Shown here piece by piece: positions 46,685 through 55,251 of a DNA stretch of 64,000 bases. Numbering within the stretch: the first letter of the stretch is position 1; every line of letters begins with the position of its first letter. Where the stretch lies: assembly GCF_000374625.1 (NCBI RefSeq), contig NZ_KB894773.1:43167-107166 (forward strand), in the 5' to 3' direction. Below the pieces are notes generated by a model. That model saw nothing but the letters and a program-made list of their open reading frames with translations. It was not told the DNA's origin and made no database searches. The translations under genes were made by a program, and so were the position numbers. Source of the DNA: Allobrachymonas chironomi DSM 19884. GTDB lineage: Bacteria; Pseudomonadota; Gammaproteobacteria; Burkholderiales; Burkholderiaceae_C.

Positions 46685-48529
46685 ATGAAATTCCTGTTTT
46701 CCTGGTTTGAACGCCGGCTGCCGCCCTACCCGACGCGGGAACCGGTAGCCCCTCCCACCAGCCTGCTGCGCTTTGTCTGGCAGATGACGCGCGGCGCGCG
46801 CGGCTACCTGCTGGGCATGGCCATGCTGTCGGCGCTGGTCTCCATGTACGAAGTGTTCCTGTTTGCCACGCTGGGCCGCGTGGTGGACTGGCTGGCCGCC
46901 AGCAGCCGCGACACCCTGCTGCAGGACTTTGGCAGCCAGCTCGGCTGGCTCACCGGCATCATGCTCGCCTCCATCGTGGTGGTCGGGCTGCAGACCATCT
47001 TCAAGCACCAGGCGCTGGCCATCAACTTCCCGATGCGGCTGCGCTGGAACTTCCACCGGCTGATGCTGGGCCAGAGCATGGCCTTTTACGCCGAGGAATT
47101 TGCCGGCCGCATCACCACCAAGATCATGCAGACTGCGCTGGCGGTGCGCGACATGCTGTTCACCACCACCGATGTGGTAATCGGCATGGGTACCTACATG
47201 ATCACCATCCTGCTGCTGGCCGGCGGCTTTGATCTGCGCCTGATGCTGCCGTTTGCCCTGTGGGCCGTGAGCTATCTGCTGGCCTGCGCGTACTTCGTGC
47301 CGCGGCTGGGCCAGGTCAGCAAGGCGCAGGCCCATGCGCGCGCCGCCATGACCGGCCGCATTACCGATGCCTACGCCAACATCGGCACCGTCAAGCTGTT
47401 TGCCCACACCCAGCGCGAGGCCGGTTTTGCGCGTGCCGCGATGGACGATTTCCGCGCCACCGGCTACCAGCAGATGCGACTGGTCAGCCGCTTCGAAATC
47501 GTCAACCAGATCATGATGGTGCTGCTGATCCTGAGCGCTGCCGGCCTGTCGCTGTGGCTGTGGACGCGCGGCGAAGTCGGTACCGGTGCCGTGGCGGCCG
47601 TCAGCGCCATGGCCTTGCGCCTGACCGGCATGAGCCACTGGGTGATGTGGGAAATGACGATGCTGTTCGAGAACGTCGGCACCATCCAGGACGGCATGCA
47701 GACACTGTCGCGCCCGCGCACCGTGGTGGATGCACCGGACGCACGCCAGCTGGAGGTATCGCAGGGCGAGGTACGCTTCGAGCGTGTCAGCTTCAGCTAC
47801 CGTGCCGGCCTGGCACCGGTGATCGACGGGCTGGACCTGGTGATCCGCCCTGGCGAAAAAATCGGCCTGATCGGCCGCTCCGGCGCCGGCAAATCCACCC
47901 TGGTCAACCTGCTGCTGCGCTTCCAGGACGTGGACAGCGGCCGCATCCTGATCGACGGTCAGGATGTGCGCAGCGTGACGCAGGACAGCCTGCGCGGCGC
48001 CATCGGCATGGTGTCGCAGGACACCTCGCTGCTGCACCGCTCCATGCGCGACAACATCCTCTATGGCCGGCCCGATGCCAGCGAGGCCGAGATGATCGCC
48101 GCAGCCGAACGCGCCGAAGCCGACGAGTTCATTGCGCATCTGGACGACCGCCAGGGCCATACCGGCTACGACGCCCAGGTGGGCGAGCGTGGCGTCAAGC
48201 TCTCCGGAGGCCAGCGCCAGCGCGTGGCGATTGCCCGCGTCATGCTCAAGGACGCGCCGATCCTGGTGCTGGACGAAGCCACCAGCGCACTTGACTCCGA
48301 AGTCGAGGCCGCGATCCAGAGCAGCCTGCTGCGCCTGATGGAAGGCAAGACCGTGATCGCGATTGCGCACCGCCTGTCCACCATTGCCGCACTGGATCGC
48401 CTGATTGTGCTCGACCAGGGCCGCATCATCGAACAGGGCACGCACCAGGAACTGCTGGCCCAAGGCGGGCTGTATGCGCGGCTGTGGCAGCGCCAGAGCG
48501 GCGGTTTTCTGGCATCGCAGGATAGCTGA
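46685..48529 (+). CDS. ABC exporter (fused permease-ATPase)
   Basis: A 614-residue half-transporter with a six-helix N-terminal permease and a C-terminal ATPase. Walker A is IGRSGAGKSTLVNLLLRF, Q-loop MVSQDTSLLHRSM, signature VKLSGGQRQRVAIARVML, Walker B ILVLDEATSALDSEVE and H-loop IAHRLSTIAALDR. The class resembles MsbA-like and multidrug exporters; the substrate is unknown. The gene begins 65 bp after minE with no clear binding site and may have its own promoter. It ends exactly next to the convergent HipA-family gene, with stops abutting and no spacer for a terminator. Confidence 0.9.
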   Translation: MKFLFSWFERRLPPYPTREPVAPPTSLLRFVWQMTRGARGYLLGMAMLSALVSMYEVFLFATLGRVVDWLAASSRDTLLQDFGSQLGWLTGIMLASIVVVGLQTIFKHQALAINFPMRLRWNFHRLMLGQSMAFYAEEFAGRITTKIMQTALAVRDMLFTTTDVVIGMGTYMITILLLAGGFDLRLMLPFALWAVSYLLACAYFVPRLGQVSKAQAHARAAMTGRITDAYANIGTVKLFAHTQREAGFARAAMDDFRATGYQQMRLVSRFEIVNQIMMVLLILSAAGLSLWLWTRGEVGTGAVAAVSAMALRLTGMSHWVMWEMTMLFENVGTIQDGMQTLSRPRTVVDAPDARQLEVSQGEVRFERVSFSYRAGLAPVIDGLDLVIRPGEKIGLIGRSGAGKSTLVNLLLRFQDVDSGRILIDGQDVRSVTQDSLRGAIGMVSQDTSLLHRSMRDNILYGRPDASEAEMIAAAERAEADEFIAHLDDRQGHTGYDAQVGERGVKLSGGQRQRVAIARVMLKDAPILVLDEATSALDSEVEAAIQSSLLRLMEGKTVIAIAHRLSTIAALDRLIVLDQGRIIEQGTHQELLAQGGLYARLWQRQSGGFLASQDS

Positions 48530-49876
48530 TCAGGTAGCCAGCAGACGGATCTTGCGCCCCATGGCTATCAGATGCTGCTCCAGTGCCAGCAGACAGGGCG
48601 CAAAGGCGGCATCGAATCGGGACTCTGTCTGCAGGCGCCGCAGATAGTGCTGCGCCAGCGCTTCGGCTTGCAGCCACTGGGCTGGTGTCACGTCGGGGTG
48701 CAGGCCGGTCTGCGGCATGTCGTCCAGGTAGCTGCCACCACTGCGTGGCGCAAAAGCCATCGGCGTCATGTCATAGGCAGGAGCCAGGGCATAGGGCCGG
48801 CCATGGTCACTGATGAAGGACAGGTTGCCGGTGTGCATGTCGGTATTGCCGATCAGGGTGCCGAAGGCCCAGAGCAGGGCAGCACCCTCCGCCGCCTCCG
48901 GCCGGATCAGCCCCTGCCGCGCCAGCTGGCGCGTGATCGCCGGCCAGCCTGACTGGGCTGCACCGACGAACTCGGCATCCAGCGCTGCCAGCGAGAACAG
49001 GGCACGCCGGCCACGCACACCCACGCGGTCAAAGCGCTGTACTTCCAGAAAGCGCTGGGAGCCATGATCGACGATGCTGCTGCGCGCCGCTGCCACGCCC
49101 TGCTCTGCCAGAACCTGCAGCGCCAGATGTTCCGCCAGCAGCAGGTCACGCCAGCGCCGGCTCACGCTGTTGTCTGCGGCTTCGCTGAATTTGACGATCA
49201 TGTGTTGCGGCGCAATATCCGCGTCTGCATAGACAGTGAACTTGGGCTGCTCGCCACCCGCCGATGAACCCGGCAGTTCGCCCTGTGCCGCTTCCCTGGC
49301 CATTTCCCCGTACACCTGCGGCTTGTCTGCGCTGGCCACCGGCAAGGGGTCTGCCGATTCCAGATAGGCGGTACGCATGGCATCGCCAAGCAGCAGATTG
49401 CCCGTCACATCCTGCCCATGCCGCAGCAGTGCCATCAGGGCATGGGTATCCGTCCATTGCGATAGAGTGGTCGGCAGGCCGAGCAAGGCTCCATGGCGCT
49501 GTGCATAGGCACGCCCCAGATAACCCTGTGGCCGCATGTCGTACAGCCACCAGGGCAGGCCGTCGCTGTGCAGCCTTTTGCCGGCTGTCTGGCACATGAC
49601 AAAGCCTTCCGGGCGCACCGGCAACAGCAGGCCCAACTCCTGGATCTGCCCTTCCGGCGTCACGCGGTAGACCGGCATGTCCGGCAGACCGCGCACGCTG
49701 TCATGCAGGGCATAGTGAATAGCGGACCCAGCCCCCAGACGCACGATCTGCCCACCCATGGCCCGCAGCGCACGCGATAGCGTGGCCTGGCTCAGGCCCA
49801 GCTGCTGCTGCAGTTGGCGACTGGTCATCGGTCCCTGTGCCAGCTGCAGCCGGATCGTATCGGCATGGAGGGTCAT
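48530..49876 (-). CDS. HipA-family kinase-like protein with N-terminal HTH (HipH/YjjJ type)
   Basis: A 448-residue protein combining a winged-helix DNA-binding domain (residues 1-50, SRQLQQQLGLSQATLSRALRAM) with a HipA-type kinase fold. Kinase motifs are SAGGEQPKF at 205-213, LIGNTDMHTGNL at 341-352 (HipA catalytic loop with Asp and Asn) and APAYDMTPM at 366-373. This layout fits the E. coli YjjJ/HipH group. Here the regulator and toxin-like parts are one polypeptide, so no separate HipB antitoxin gene is needed or seen. Three phased 12-bp repeats lie 7 bp upstream of the start and look like an autoregulatory operator. The ATG at 49876 has no Shine-Dalgarno sequence, so translation may be leaderless or weak. 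Confidence 0.88.
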   Translation of the reverse strand: MTLHADTIRLQLAQGPMTSRQLQQQLGLSQATLSRALRAMGGQIVRLGAGSAIHYALHDSVRGLPDMPVYRVTPEGQIQELGLLLPVRPEGFVMCQTAGKRLHSDGLPWWLYDMRPQGYLGRAYAQRHGALLGLPTTLSQWTDTHALMALLRHGQDVTGNLLLGDAMRTAYLESADPLPVASADKPQVYGEMAREAAQGELPGSSAGGEQPKFTVYADADIAPQHMIVKFSEAADNSVSRRWRDLLLAEHLALQVLAEQGVAAARSSIVDHGSQRFLEVQRFDRVGVRGRRALFSLAALDAEFVGAAQSGWPAITRQLARQGLIRPEAAEGAALLWAFGTLIGNTDMHTGNLSFISDHGRPYALAPAYDMTPMAFAPRSGGSYLDDMPQTGLHPDVTPAQWLQAEALAQHYLRRLQTESRFDAAFAPCLLALEQHLIAMGRKIRLLAT

Positions 49877-49883
49877 GGCGCTT

Positions 49884-49919
49884 GAATAGATAAATGAATA
49901 GACAAGTGAATAGCTATTC
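49884..49919 (-). promoter_or_regulatory. Three phased GAATAG repeats ending in a palindrome, hipH-like promoter/operator
   Basis: GAATAGA, GAATAGA and GAATAG start at 49884, 49896 and 49908, exactly 12 bp apart. The last copy runs into CTATTC, giving the perfect 12-bp palindrome GAATAGCTATTC (49908-49919). The array starts 7 bp upstream of the HipA-family start codon. On the minus strand TAGAAT (49921-49916) could be a -10 element inside it. Confidence 0.7.
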
Positions 49920-49980
49920 TAGGGCCGATGACAGCAAAAGCAAGCGCAGGACCACCGGCCCTGTCACAGGCCAGCGGAAC

Positions 49981-51018
49981 TCAGCCCGCCAGCAGCACCC
50001 GCCCCGCCTCCCGGCTGCGCGGCGCCAGCCCGTCCAGAAACTGGCGCGTGGCAGCCGGCCAGTTGAATTGTTCGGCATGGCGGCGCACGGCGGCGCGATC
50101 CCGCGTTTTGTCCAGCGCACGCAGGCAGGCCTGGCGCAAGTCGGTATCGAGCACGCCACCATCGGATGCCATGCCGATCACATCGATCGGGCCCGGCACC
50201 GGATAGGCCGCGACCGGCGTGCCGCAGGCCATGGACTCGACCATCACCAGACCGAAGGTATCGGTCACGCTGGGAAACACCATCACGTCGGCGCTGCGGT
50301 AGGCAGTGGACAGCGGCTCGCCCTTGAGCACGCCGAGCCAGCGCGCCTGCGGAAAGCGCGCACGCAGCCGTTCCTCTTCCGGGCCGGAGCCGACCACCCA
50401 TTTCTCGCCGGGCAGGTCCAGCTCCAGGAACTTGTGCACCTGCTTTTCCACGGCAATGCGGCCGACGTAGAGAAACACCGGGTCCTTCTCGCGCGGCAGC
50501 TGTTCGCCATCGGGGTGGAAGGCATCGAGATTCACCCCGCGTGACCACAGGCGGGCCTTGCGGAAACCGCGATCCTGCAGGTCCTGCACGATGGCCGGTG
50601 TCGGGGCCATGGTGGAGCGTGCTGCATTGTGGAACTTGCGCAGCACCGCATAGCTGATGCCGACCGGCAGCCGGAAGCGCGCATGCACGTATTCCGGGAA
50701 ACGGCTGTGATAGGCACTGGAGAAGGGCCAGCCGAGCCGGATCGCGGTGTGGCGTGCCATCCAGCCGAGCGGGCCTTCGGTGGCAATGTGCAGGCAATCG
50801 GGATCGAAGTCCTGGATGCGCTGCGCCACCTGCGCCGGCGTGGTCAGCGCCAGCGCGATCTCCGGGTAGGTCGGGCACGGCACGGAGCGGAATTCCAGCG
50901 GCGACAGGATCTGCACCTCATGCCCCAGCTCCTGCAGGTGGGCGGTGGTGGTTTTCAGCGTGCGCACCACGCCATTCACCTGGGGTTCCCAGGCGTCGGT
51001 CACAATCATGATTTTCAT
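49981..51018 (-). CDS. Glycosyltransferase family 4 protein
   Basis: A 345-residue GT-B glycosyltransferase. The N-terminal domain begins MKIMIVTDAWEPQVNGVVRTL, whose PQVNGVV is typical of the mannosyltransferase-like GT4 group. The C-terminal domain has LYVGRIAVEKQVHKFLEL, VVGSGPEEERL and DVMVFPSVTDTFGLVMVESMACGTPVAAYPVPGP. It would transfer a sugar from a nucleotide donor to a lipid or glycan acceptor; both are unknown. It is 104 bp from the HipA-family gene and 110 bp from the membrane-protein gene, on the same strand as both. Confidence 0.88.
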   Translation of the reverse strand: MKIMIVTDAWEPQVNGVVRTLKTTTAHLQELGHEVQILSPLEFRSVPCPTYPEIALALTTPAQVAQRIQDFDPDCLHIATEGPLGWMARHTAIRLGWPFSSAYHSRFPEYVHARFRLPVGISYAVLRKFHNAARSTMAPTPAIVQDLQDRGFRKARLWSRGVNLDAFHPDGEQLPREKDPVFLYVGRIAVEKQVHKFLELDLPGEKWVVGSGPEEERLRARFPQARWLGVLKGEPLSTAYRSADVMVFPSVTDTFGLVMVESMACGTPVAAYPVPGPIDVIGMASDGGVLDTDLRQACLRALDKTRDRAAVRRHAEQFNWPAATRQFLDGLAPRSREAGRVLLAG

Positions 51019-51128
51019 GGTATCCGGTTCCGAGTCCAGGGGCCGCCGGCTGGCCGCCCCGCACCATCATGTGACCATTGGACGGGATTTGCGCGACGGC
51101 CTCATGTCGGACGCATGACGGCCATGTG

Positions 51129-52373
51129 TCAACCCCAGATGCCCTGCATCAGCGCCAGCACGGCCGCTGCTGCTGCCGCTTGCACGACCAGCGCCAGTGC
51201 CACATACAGGCCGTAGGACCGGCTGCCGCTGACCAAGGCCAGCACCGACTTGGCCGCCGAACCGGCGGCCAGCACGCCGACCAGGCCCCATTGCGCCGTC
51301 GCCTGCGGCATCTGGCCCGAGCTGCCCATGCGCGCCACGCTGACAGCCGCCGCCTGCAGCTCGGTCAGCGCTGCCAGCATCGCTGCCAGAATCGCCACGG
51401 TATCGCCAAACAGGTGGCGCAGCCAGGCCGACAGTACCGATACCAGCGCAATCGCGAACGCGATCAGCAGCGCGTGGCTGAGCTTGAAGGCGCGTGCCGC
51501 GGCCGGTGCCGGCTCTTCCGGAACCGGCTGCTGCATCGAGCGGCGCAGCCCGAGCAGCGCACCAAGCAGCAGCACGGCCACCGCCATGCCCAGCGGCGCC
51601 AGCGTGGCCTGCAGCAGGCCCGGCGCCACCGCCCAGACCACGGCACCCAGCAGCAGCAGCGAGGCCAGATTGGCCAGAATGGCAGCGGCGCCGGCTTCCA
51701 GCGCCGTGGCGGCATCGGCCTTGGTGCGCTGGCCCATGCTCACCGTGGCAGCCGTGGAGGAGGCAAAGCCGGCAAAGAAGCCGGCCACCGGCAGGCCCCA
51801 GCGCGGCCCCACCATGCGCTGCGCCACATGGCCCAGCACGCCGACGGCCATCACCAGCACCACCACCTTCCACACCGTGCGCGGATGCAGCGCCCCCCAG
51901 GGATCGACCGCTGCCGCCGGCAGCAGGGGCATGATCACCAGGCCGGCTACCAGCAGCACCATGCCATCGCGCACCTCCTGCTCGCTGATCAGCTGGCGGC
52001 TGATGGTGCGGAGCTGCTGCTTGGCCTGCAACAGCACCGCCACCACCACGCCCAGCGGCACCGCCAGCTCGGGCCGTTGCATGGCCAGGCCGGCCAGCAC
52101 CATGTTGACCAGTAGCGCCACCTCGCCCGTCAGGCCGACATCACCGGGATCGTTGCGCATGTAACCGGCCACGCCATAGGCACCGATGACCAGCAGCGCC
52201 ACCATGTAAATGCCGCTGCCCAGAAACATGCAGATGGCCCCGGCCAGCGCCACCAGCGCATGCGTGCGAATGCCGGCCATGGTTTTGTTGTTGCGGCGCT
52301 CGCGCATCATGCCGATCAGCAGGCCGATGCCCAGGGCTGCCAGCATGCCGCGCAAGGTGTCATTCCATTCCAT
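51129..52373 (-). CDS. MgtC/SapB and DUF4010 family membrane protein
   Basis: A 414-residue polytopic inner-membrane protein. The N-terminal part fits MgtC/SapB: RGMLAALGIGLLIGMMRERRN followed by AGIRTHALVALAGAICMFLG. The C-terminal part fits DUF4010, with WGLPVAGFFAGFASSTAATVSM and a run of helices to the end. About a dozen hydrophobic helices are visible. The molecular role is unknown. The start at 52373 (MEWNDTL) is chosen over a longer frame because it precedes the first helix directly. It diverges from the NnrS gene. Confidence 0.85.
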   Translation of the reverse strand: MEWNDTLRGMLAALGIGLLIGMMRERRNNKTMAGIRTHALVALAGAICMFLGSGIYMVALLVIGAYGVAGYMRNDPGDVGLTGEVALLVNMVLAGLAMQRPELAVPLGVVVAVLLQAKQQLRTISRQLISEQEVRDGMVLLVAGLVIMPLLPAAAVDPWGALHPRTVWKVVVLVMAVGVLGHVAQRMVGPRWGLPVAGFFAGFASSTAATVSMGQRTKADAATALEAGAAAILANLASLLLLGAVVWAVAPGLLQATLAPLGMAVAVLLLGALLGLRRSMQQPVPEEPAPAAARAFKLSHALLIAFAIALVSVLSAWLRHLFGDTVAILAAMLAALTELQAAAVSVARMGSSGQMPQATAQWGLVGVLAAGSAAKSVLALVSGSRSYGLYVALALVVQAAAAAAVLALMQGIWG

Positions 52374-52528
52374 CCCGGTGTTCTCCTCTGCCCCTTGCAG
52401 GCTCCTCCGGCCAGCATATACCAACTAGCTCCTTTGGCGGACACCGGGCTTCGCCAGAAGCAGGGCATGCCCTTGCCGCTGCTGTGTGAATGCGGCCGGT
52501 GGCAACGGCAGCGGCCTAGAATTTCCCC

Positions 52529-53878
52529 ATGACCGCCCCGCACCCCCCCTCCTCCCGCCCGATTCCGATCCAGACTGCAGCAGCCCGCCCGTCCGCCGAA
52601 GACAAGGCGCGCCAGAAAGCGGCGCTGCTGGCGCAGGCCGAGGCCACGCCCTGGCGCCTGCAGGCCCTGATGCGTGCGCCGCACCGGCTCGGCTTTTTCC
52701 TGGCCATGCTGCTGCTGGTTGCCGGCAGCCTGTGGTGGGCGCTGGTCCAGACCGATCGCTTCAGCGGGGCCCTTCAGCTGCAGCAAACCCTTCCTGCCAC
52801 GCTGGTGCACGCCCATGTGATGGTGTATGGCTTCATGCCGTTGTACTTTGCCGGCTTCCTGTTCACCGCCGGGCCCAAGTGGCTCAACGTGACCGCCCCC
52901 ACGACGCAACAGGTACGGCCGCTGCTGCTGATGCAGGCGACAGGCTGGCTGCTGTGGCTGGTGGGGGCACAGCTGCATCAGACGCTGGCCCTGCTCGGCG
53001 GCACGCTGGCGCTGCTGGGTCTGTGCTGGATGTACGCGCTGTGGTGGAAGCTGGTCAGGAGCAGCGTGCACCAGGATCGCCTGCACGCCAAAAGCGTGGG
53101 CCTGGGCGGCCTGGCCGGCTGCGTCTGTCTGGCCGCCAGCCTGCTGGCGCTGTGGCAGGGCGATGCCGCGTCTTCACGCCTGTGGACGCTGAGCGGCTTG
53201 TGGGCCTTTATCGTGGTCACCTTCGTGGCTGTGGCCCACCGCATGATTCCCTTCTTTACCAGCAATGCCGTGCCCATGGTGCAGGTCTGGCGCCCGTTCT
53301 GGGTGCTGGGGCTGATGCTCGGTGCGGCGATTTTCGAGGCTGTCGTGCCCTGGCTGGAGGCGCTCGGCCTGCGCGGCCAGGGCTGGATGCTGCTGCGTGG
53401 CGTGATCGAGCTGGGCCTGGCCGGCATGCTGCTGTGGCTGGCCGTGGTCTGGGGCCTGGTGCAAAGCCTGAAAATCCGGCTGCTGGCGATGCTGCACATC
53501 GGCTTCATCTGGCTGGGACTGGCCTTCCTGATCAGCGGCCTGACAAATATCCTCGGTGCCACGTCCGGCCTGGTGCTACCCTGGGCGGCGCTGCATGCCC
53601 TGACCATGGGCTGTCTGGGATCGCTCATCCTGGCGATGGTGACGCGCGTGTCCTGCGGCCACAGTGGCCGCGCCCTGATCGCCGACGACAAGGTCTGGGC
53701 ACTGTTCTGGCTGCTGCAACTGGCCATCGTGCTGCGCCTGGCCGGTGCCTTCCCCAGCGCACAGGCCAGCCTGCTGCTGATGCTGTCGGCGCTGCTCTGG
53801 ACCGGCATCGTCGCCGTCTGGGCCTGGCGCTACAGCCGCTGGTACGGCAAGCCGCGCGTGGATGGCAAGGAAGGCTGA
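52529..53878 (+). CDS. NnrS family protein
   Basis: A 449-residue multi-helix membrane protein of the NnrS family, linked to nitric-oxide resistance and denitrification in other bacteria. Twelve hydrophobic helices are visible. Conserved His-bearing segments include TLVHAHVMVYGFMPLYFAGF, TFVAVAHRMIPFFTSNAVP and LPWAALHALTMGCLGSLILAMVTRVSCGHSGR, the last holding the family's His/Cys residues. It is the only gene in its plus-strand unit. No FNR-type site is apparent in the 155-bp divergent gap upstream. It ends 14 bp before the convergent TauE-like gene. Confidence 0.9.
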   Translation: MTAPHPPSSRPIPIQTAAARPSAEDKARQKAALLAQAEATPWRLQALMRAPHRLGFFLAMLLLVAGSLWWALVQTDRFSGALQLQQTLPATLVHAHVMVYGFMPLYFAGFLFTAGPKWLNVTAPTTQQVRPLLLMQATGWLLWLVGAQLHQTLALLGGTLALLGLCWMYALWWKLVRSSVHQDRLHAKSVGLGGLAGCVCLAASLLALWQGDAASSRLWTLSGLWAFIVVTFVAVAHRMIPFFTSNAVPMVQVWRPFWVLGLMLGAAIFEAVVPWLEALGLRGQGWMLLRGVIELGLAGMLLWLAVVWGLVQSLKIRLLAMLHIGFIWLGLAFLISGLTNILGATSGLVLPWAALHALTMGCLGSLILAMVTRVSCGHSGRALIADDKVWALFWLLQLAIVLRLAGAFPSAQASLLLMLSALLWTGIVAVWAWRYSRWYGKPRVDGKEG

Positions 53879-53892
53879 GTCCGGGCGCCAAC

Positions 53893-54657
53893 TCAGCGCT
53901 GGCGCAGGAAGAACAGCAGGCTCATCACCAGCCCGGTCAGGATCACGATGGCGCGCACCACGCGCATCGGCAGCCGGCGTGCCAGCCGCGCCCCGGCCCA
54001 GCCGCCCAGCGTGGCAAACACCATCATCACCAGCGCCTCGCGCCAGACAATCGCGCCGGCCCAGGCAAAAGCCGCCACCGAAATCAGCGACAGCACCAGC
54101 GAATTCAGGTTTTTCAGGGCGTTGGCGGTGTTCAGGCGGGCCTCGCCCACCAGCAGGTACATGGCCATCAGCAGGATGCCGAGCCCGCCGTTGAAGTAGC
54201 CGCCGTAGATGCATACCAGCAGCAAGGCCGGCAAGCGCCAGCGCTGCAGCTGGTCGGCCTGGCCGCCGCGCAGGCGCGCCGTGAGCCACGGGCCCATGGC
54301 GAACAGCGCCGTGGCAAACAGCAGCAGCCAGGGCACGATGCCGGCAAACACGGCAGCGGGCGTGACCAGCAGCAACAATGCCCCGAGCAGGCCACCGATG
54401 GCCGCCACCAGCATTTCGCGCCAGAGCAGGCGGCGCGACAGTTCCTGCAATTCCGGCCGGAAGCCCAGCGTGCTGCCCAGGTAGCCGGGCGCGACCACCG
54501 CGGCACTGGTCGCGTTGGCGGCAATCGGCGGTATGCCGGCCCAGACCAGGGCCGGGAACGTCAGGAAGCTGCCCCCTCCGGCAATCGCATTGAGTACCCC
54601 TGCGCCAAAGGCGGCCAGTGCCAGCACCAGCCAGACGCCTGTATCCAGTTCAGCCAT
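53893..54657 (-). CDS. TauE/SafE-family (TSUP) membrane exporter
   Basis: A 254-residue inner-membrane protein of the sulfite-exporter TauE/SafE family. It has the N-terminal signature AAFGAGVLNAIAGGGSFLTFPALVWAG and a repeated one, YGGYFNGGLGILLMAMY, in the second half. About eight helices are visible. Members move sulfite, sulfoacetate or other small anions; the substrate here is unknown. The ATG at 54657 is preferred over the TTG at 54666, which overlaps the Nudix gene. It lies 5 bp after the Nudix stop and may be co-transcribed with it. Confidence 0.88.
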   Translation of the reverse strand: MAELDTGVWLVLALAAFGAGVLNAIAGGGSFLTFPALVWAGIPPIAANATSAAVVAPGYLGSTLGFRPELQELSRRLLWREMLVAAIGGLLGALLLLVTPAAVFAGIVPWLLLFATALFAMGPWLTARLRGGQADQLQRWRLPALLLVCIYGGYFNGGLGILLMAMYLLVGEARLNTANALKNLNSLVLSLISVAAFAWAGAIVWREALVMMVFATLGGWAGARLARRLPMRVVRAIVILTGLVMSLLFFLRQR

Positions 54658-54662
54658 GACGA

Positions 54663-55169
54663 TCAACGCGTCTCGAAACAGGCCGGATGGGTGACGCTCT
54701 CATGCGCGTAGATCGTGTCCAGCGGGAAGCGATGGCCATTGAGGTAGTCTTCCAGCGAGCGGATCACCATCGGACTGCGATGGCGCTGCACACTGGCACG
54801 GATCTCGTCGGGCGTGAGCCACAGCGTGCGTTCGATCGGCGTATCCAGCTGGCGATCCGGGTGGAAACGGCCCAGCTTGCCGCAGAAGGTGAAGCGCAAA
54901 AAGGTCAGGTCGCGGTCGATGCCGCGCCTGGCATCATGCCCCTGGTAGCGCGACAAATAGACGCCGACCAGCGCCTCGGGCGTGAAATCGTAGGCGGTTT
55001 CTTCCAGCACTTCGCGCACACAGGCGTGCACCAGGGACTCGCCCCGGTCCAGGTGGCCAGCCGCATTGTTCAGCACCAGACCACGGGTCTGACGCTCTTC
55101 CACCAGCAGGAATCGGCCTTCATGCTCCAGCACGGCAGCCACGGTAACTCGGGGGGTCCAGCGTTCCAT
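54663..55169 (-). CDS. Nudix hydrolase (NudJ-like)
   Basis: A 168-residue Nudix protein. The Nudix box is GHLDRGESLVHACVREVLEETA, matching G-x5-E-x7-R-E-U-x-E-E-x-G-U with Ala for the last Gly. The N-terminal TVAAVLEHEGRFLLVEERQTRGLVLNNAAGHLD and FLRFTFCGKL region resembles NudJ (thiamine pyrophosphate/nucleoside triphosphate pyrophosphohydrolase). The ATG at 55169 has only a weak binding site. It lies upstream of the TauE-like gene and downstream of recG. Confidence 0.88.
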   Translation of the reverse strand: MERWTPRVTVAAVLEHEGRFLLVEERQTRGLVLNNAAGHLDRGESLVHACVREVLEETAYDFTPEALVGVYLSRYQGHDARRGIDRDLTFLRFTFCGKLGRFHPDRQLDTPIERTLWLTPDEIRASVQRHRSPMVIRSLEDYLNGHRFPLDTIYAHESVTHPACFETR

Positions 55170-55251
55170 GATTGTTCTTTCAGCAAGGCAGGCCTGCATC
55201 AGGATCAGGCCAGGGAATGGGACATTATCGCATTGACGCTAGCGAATCGAT

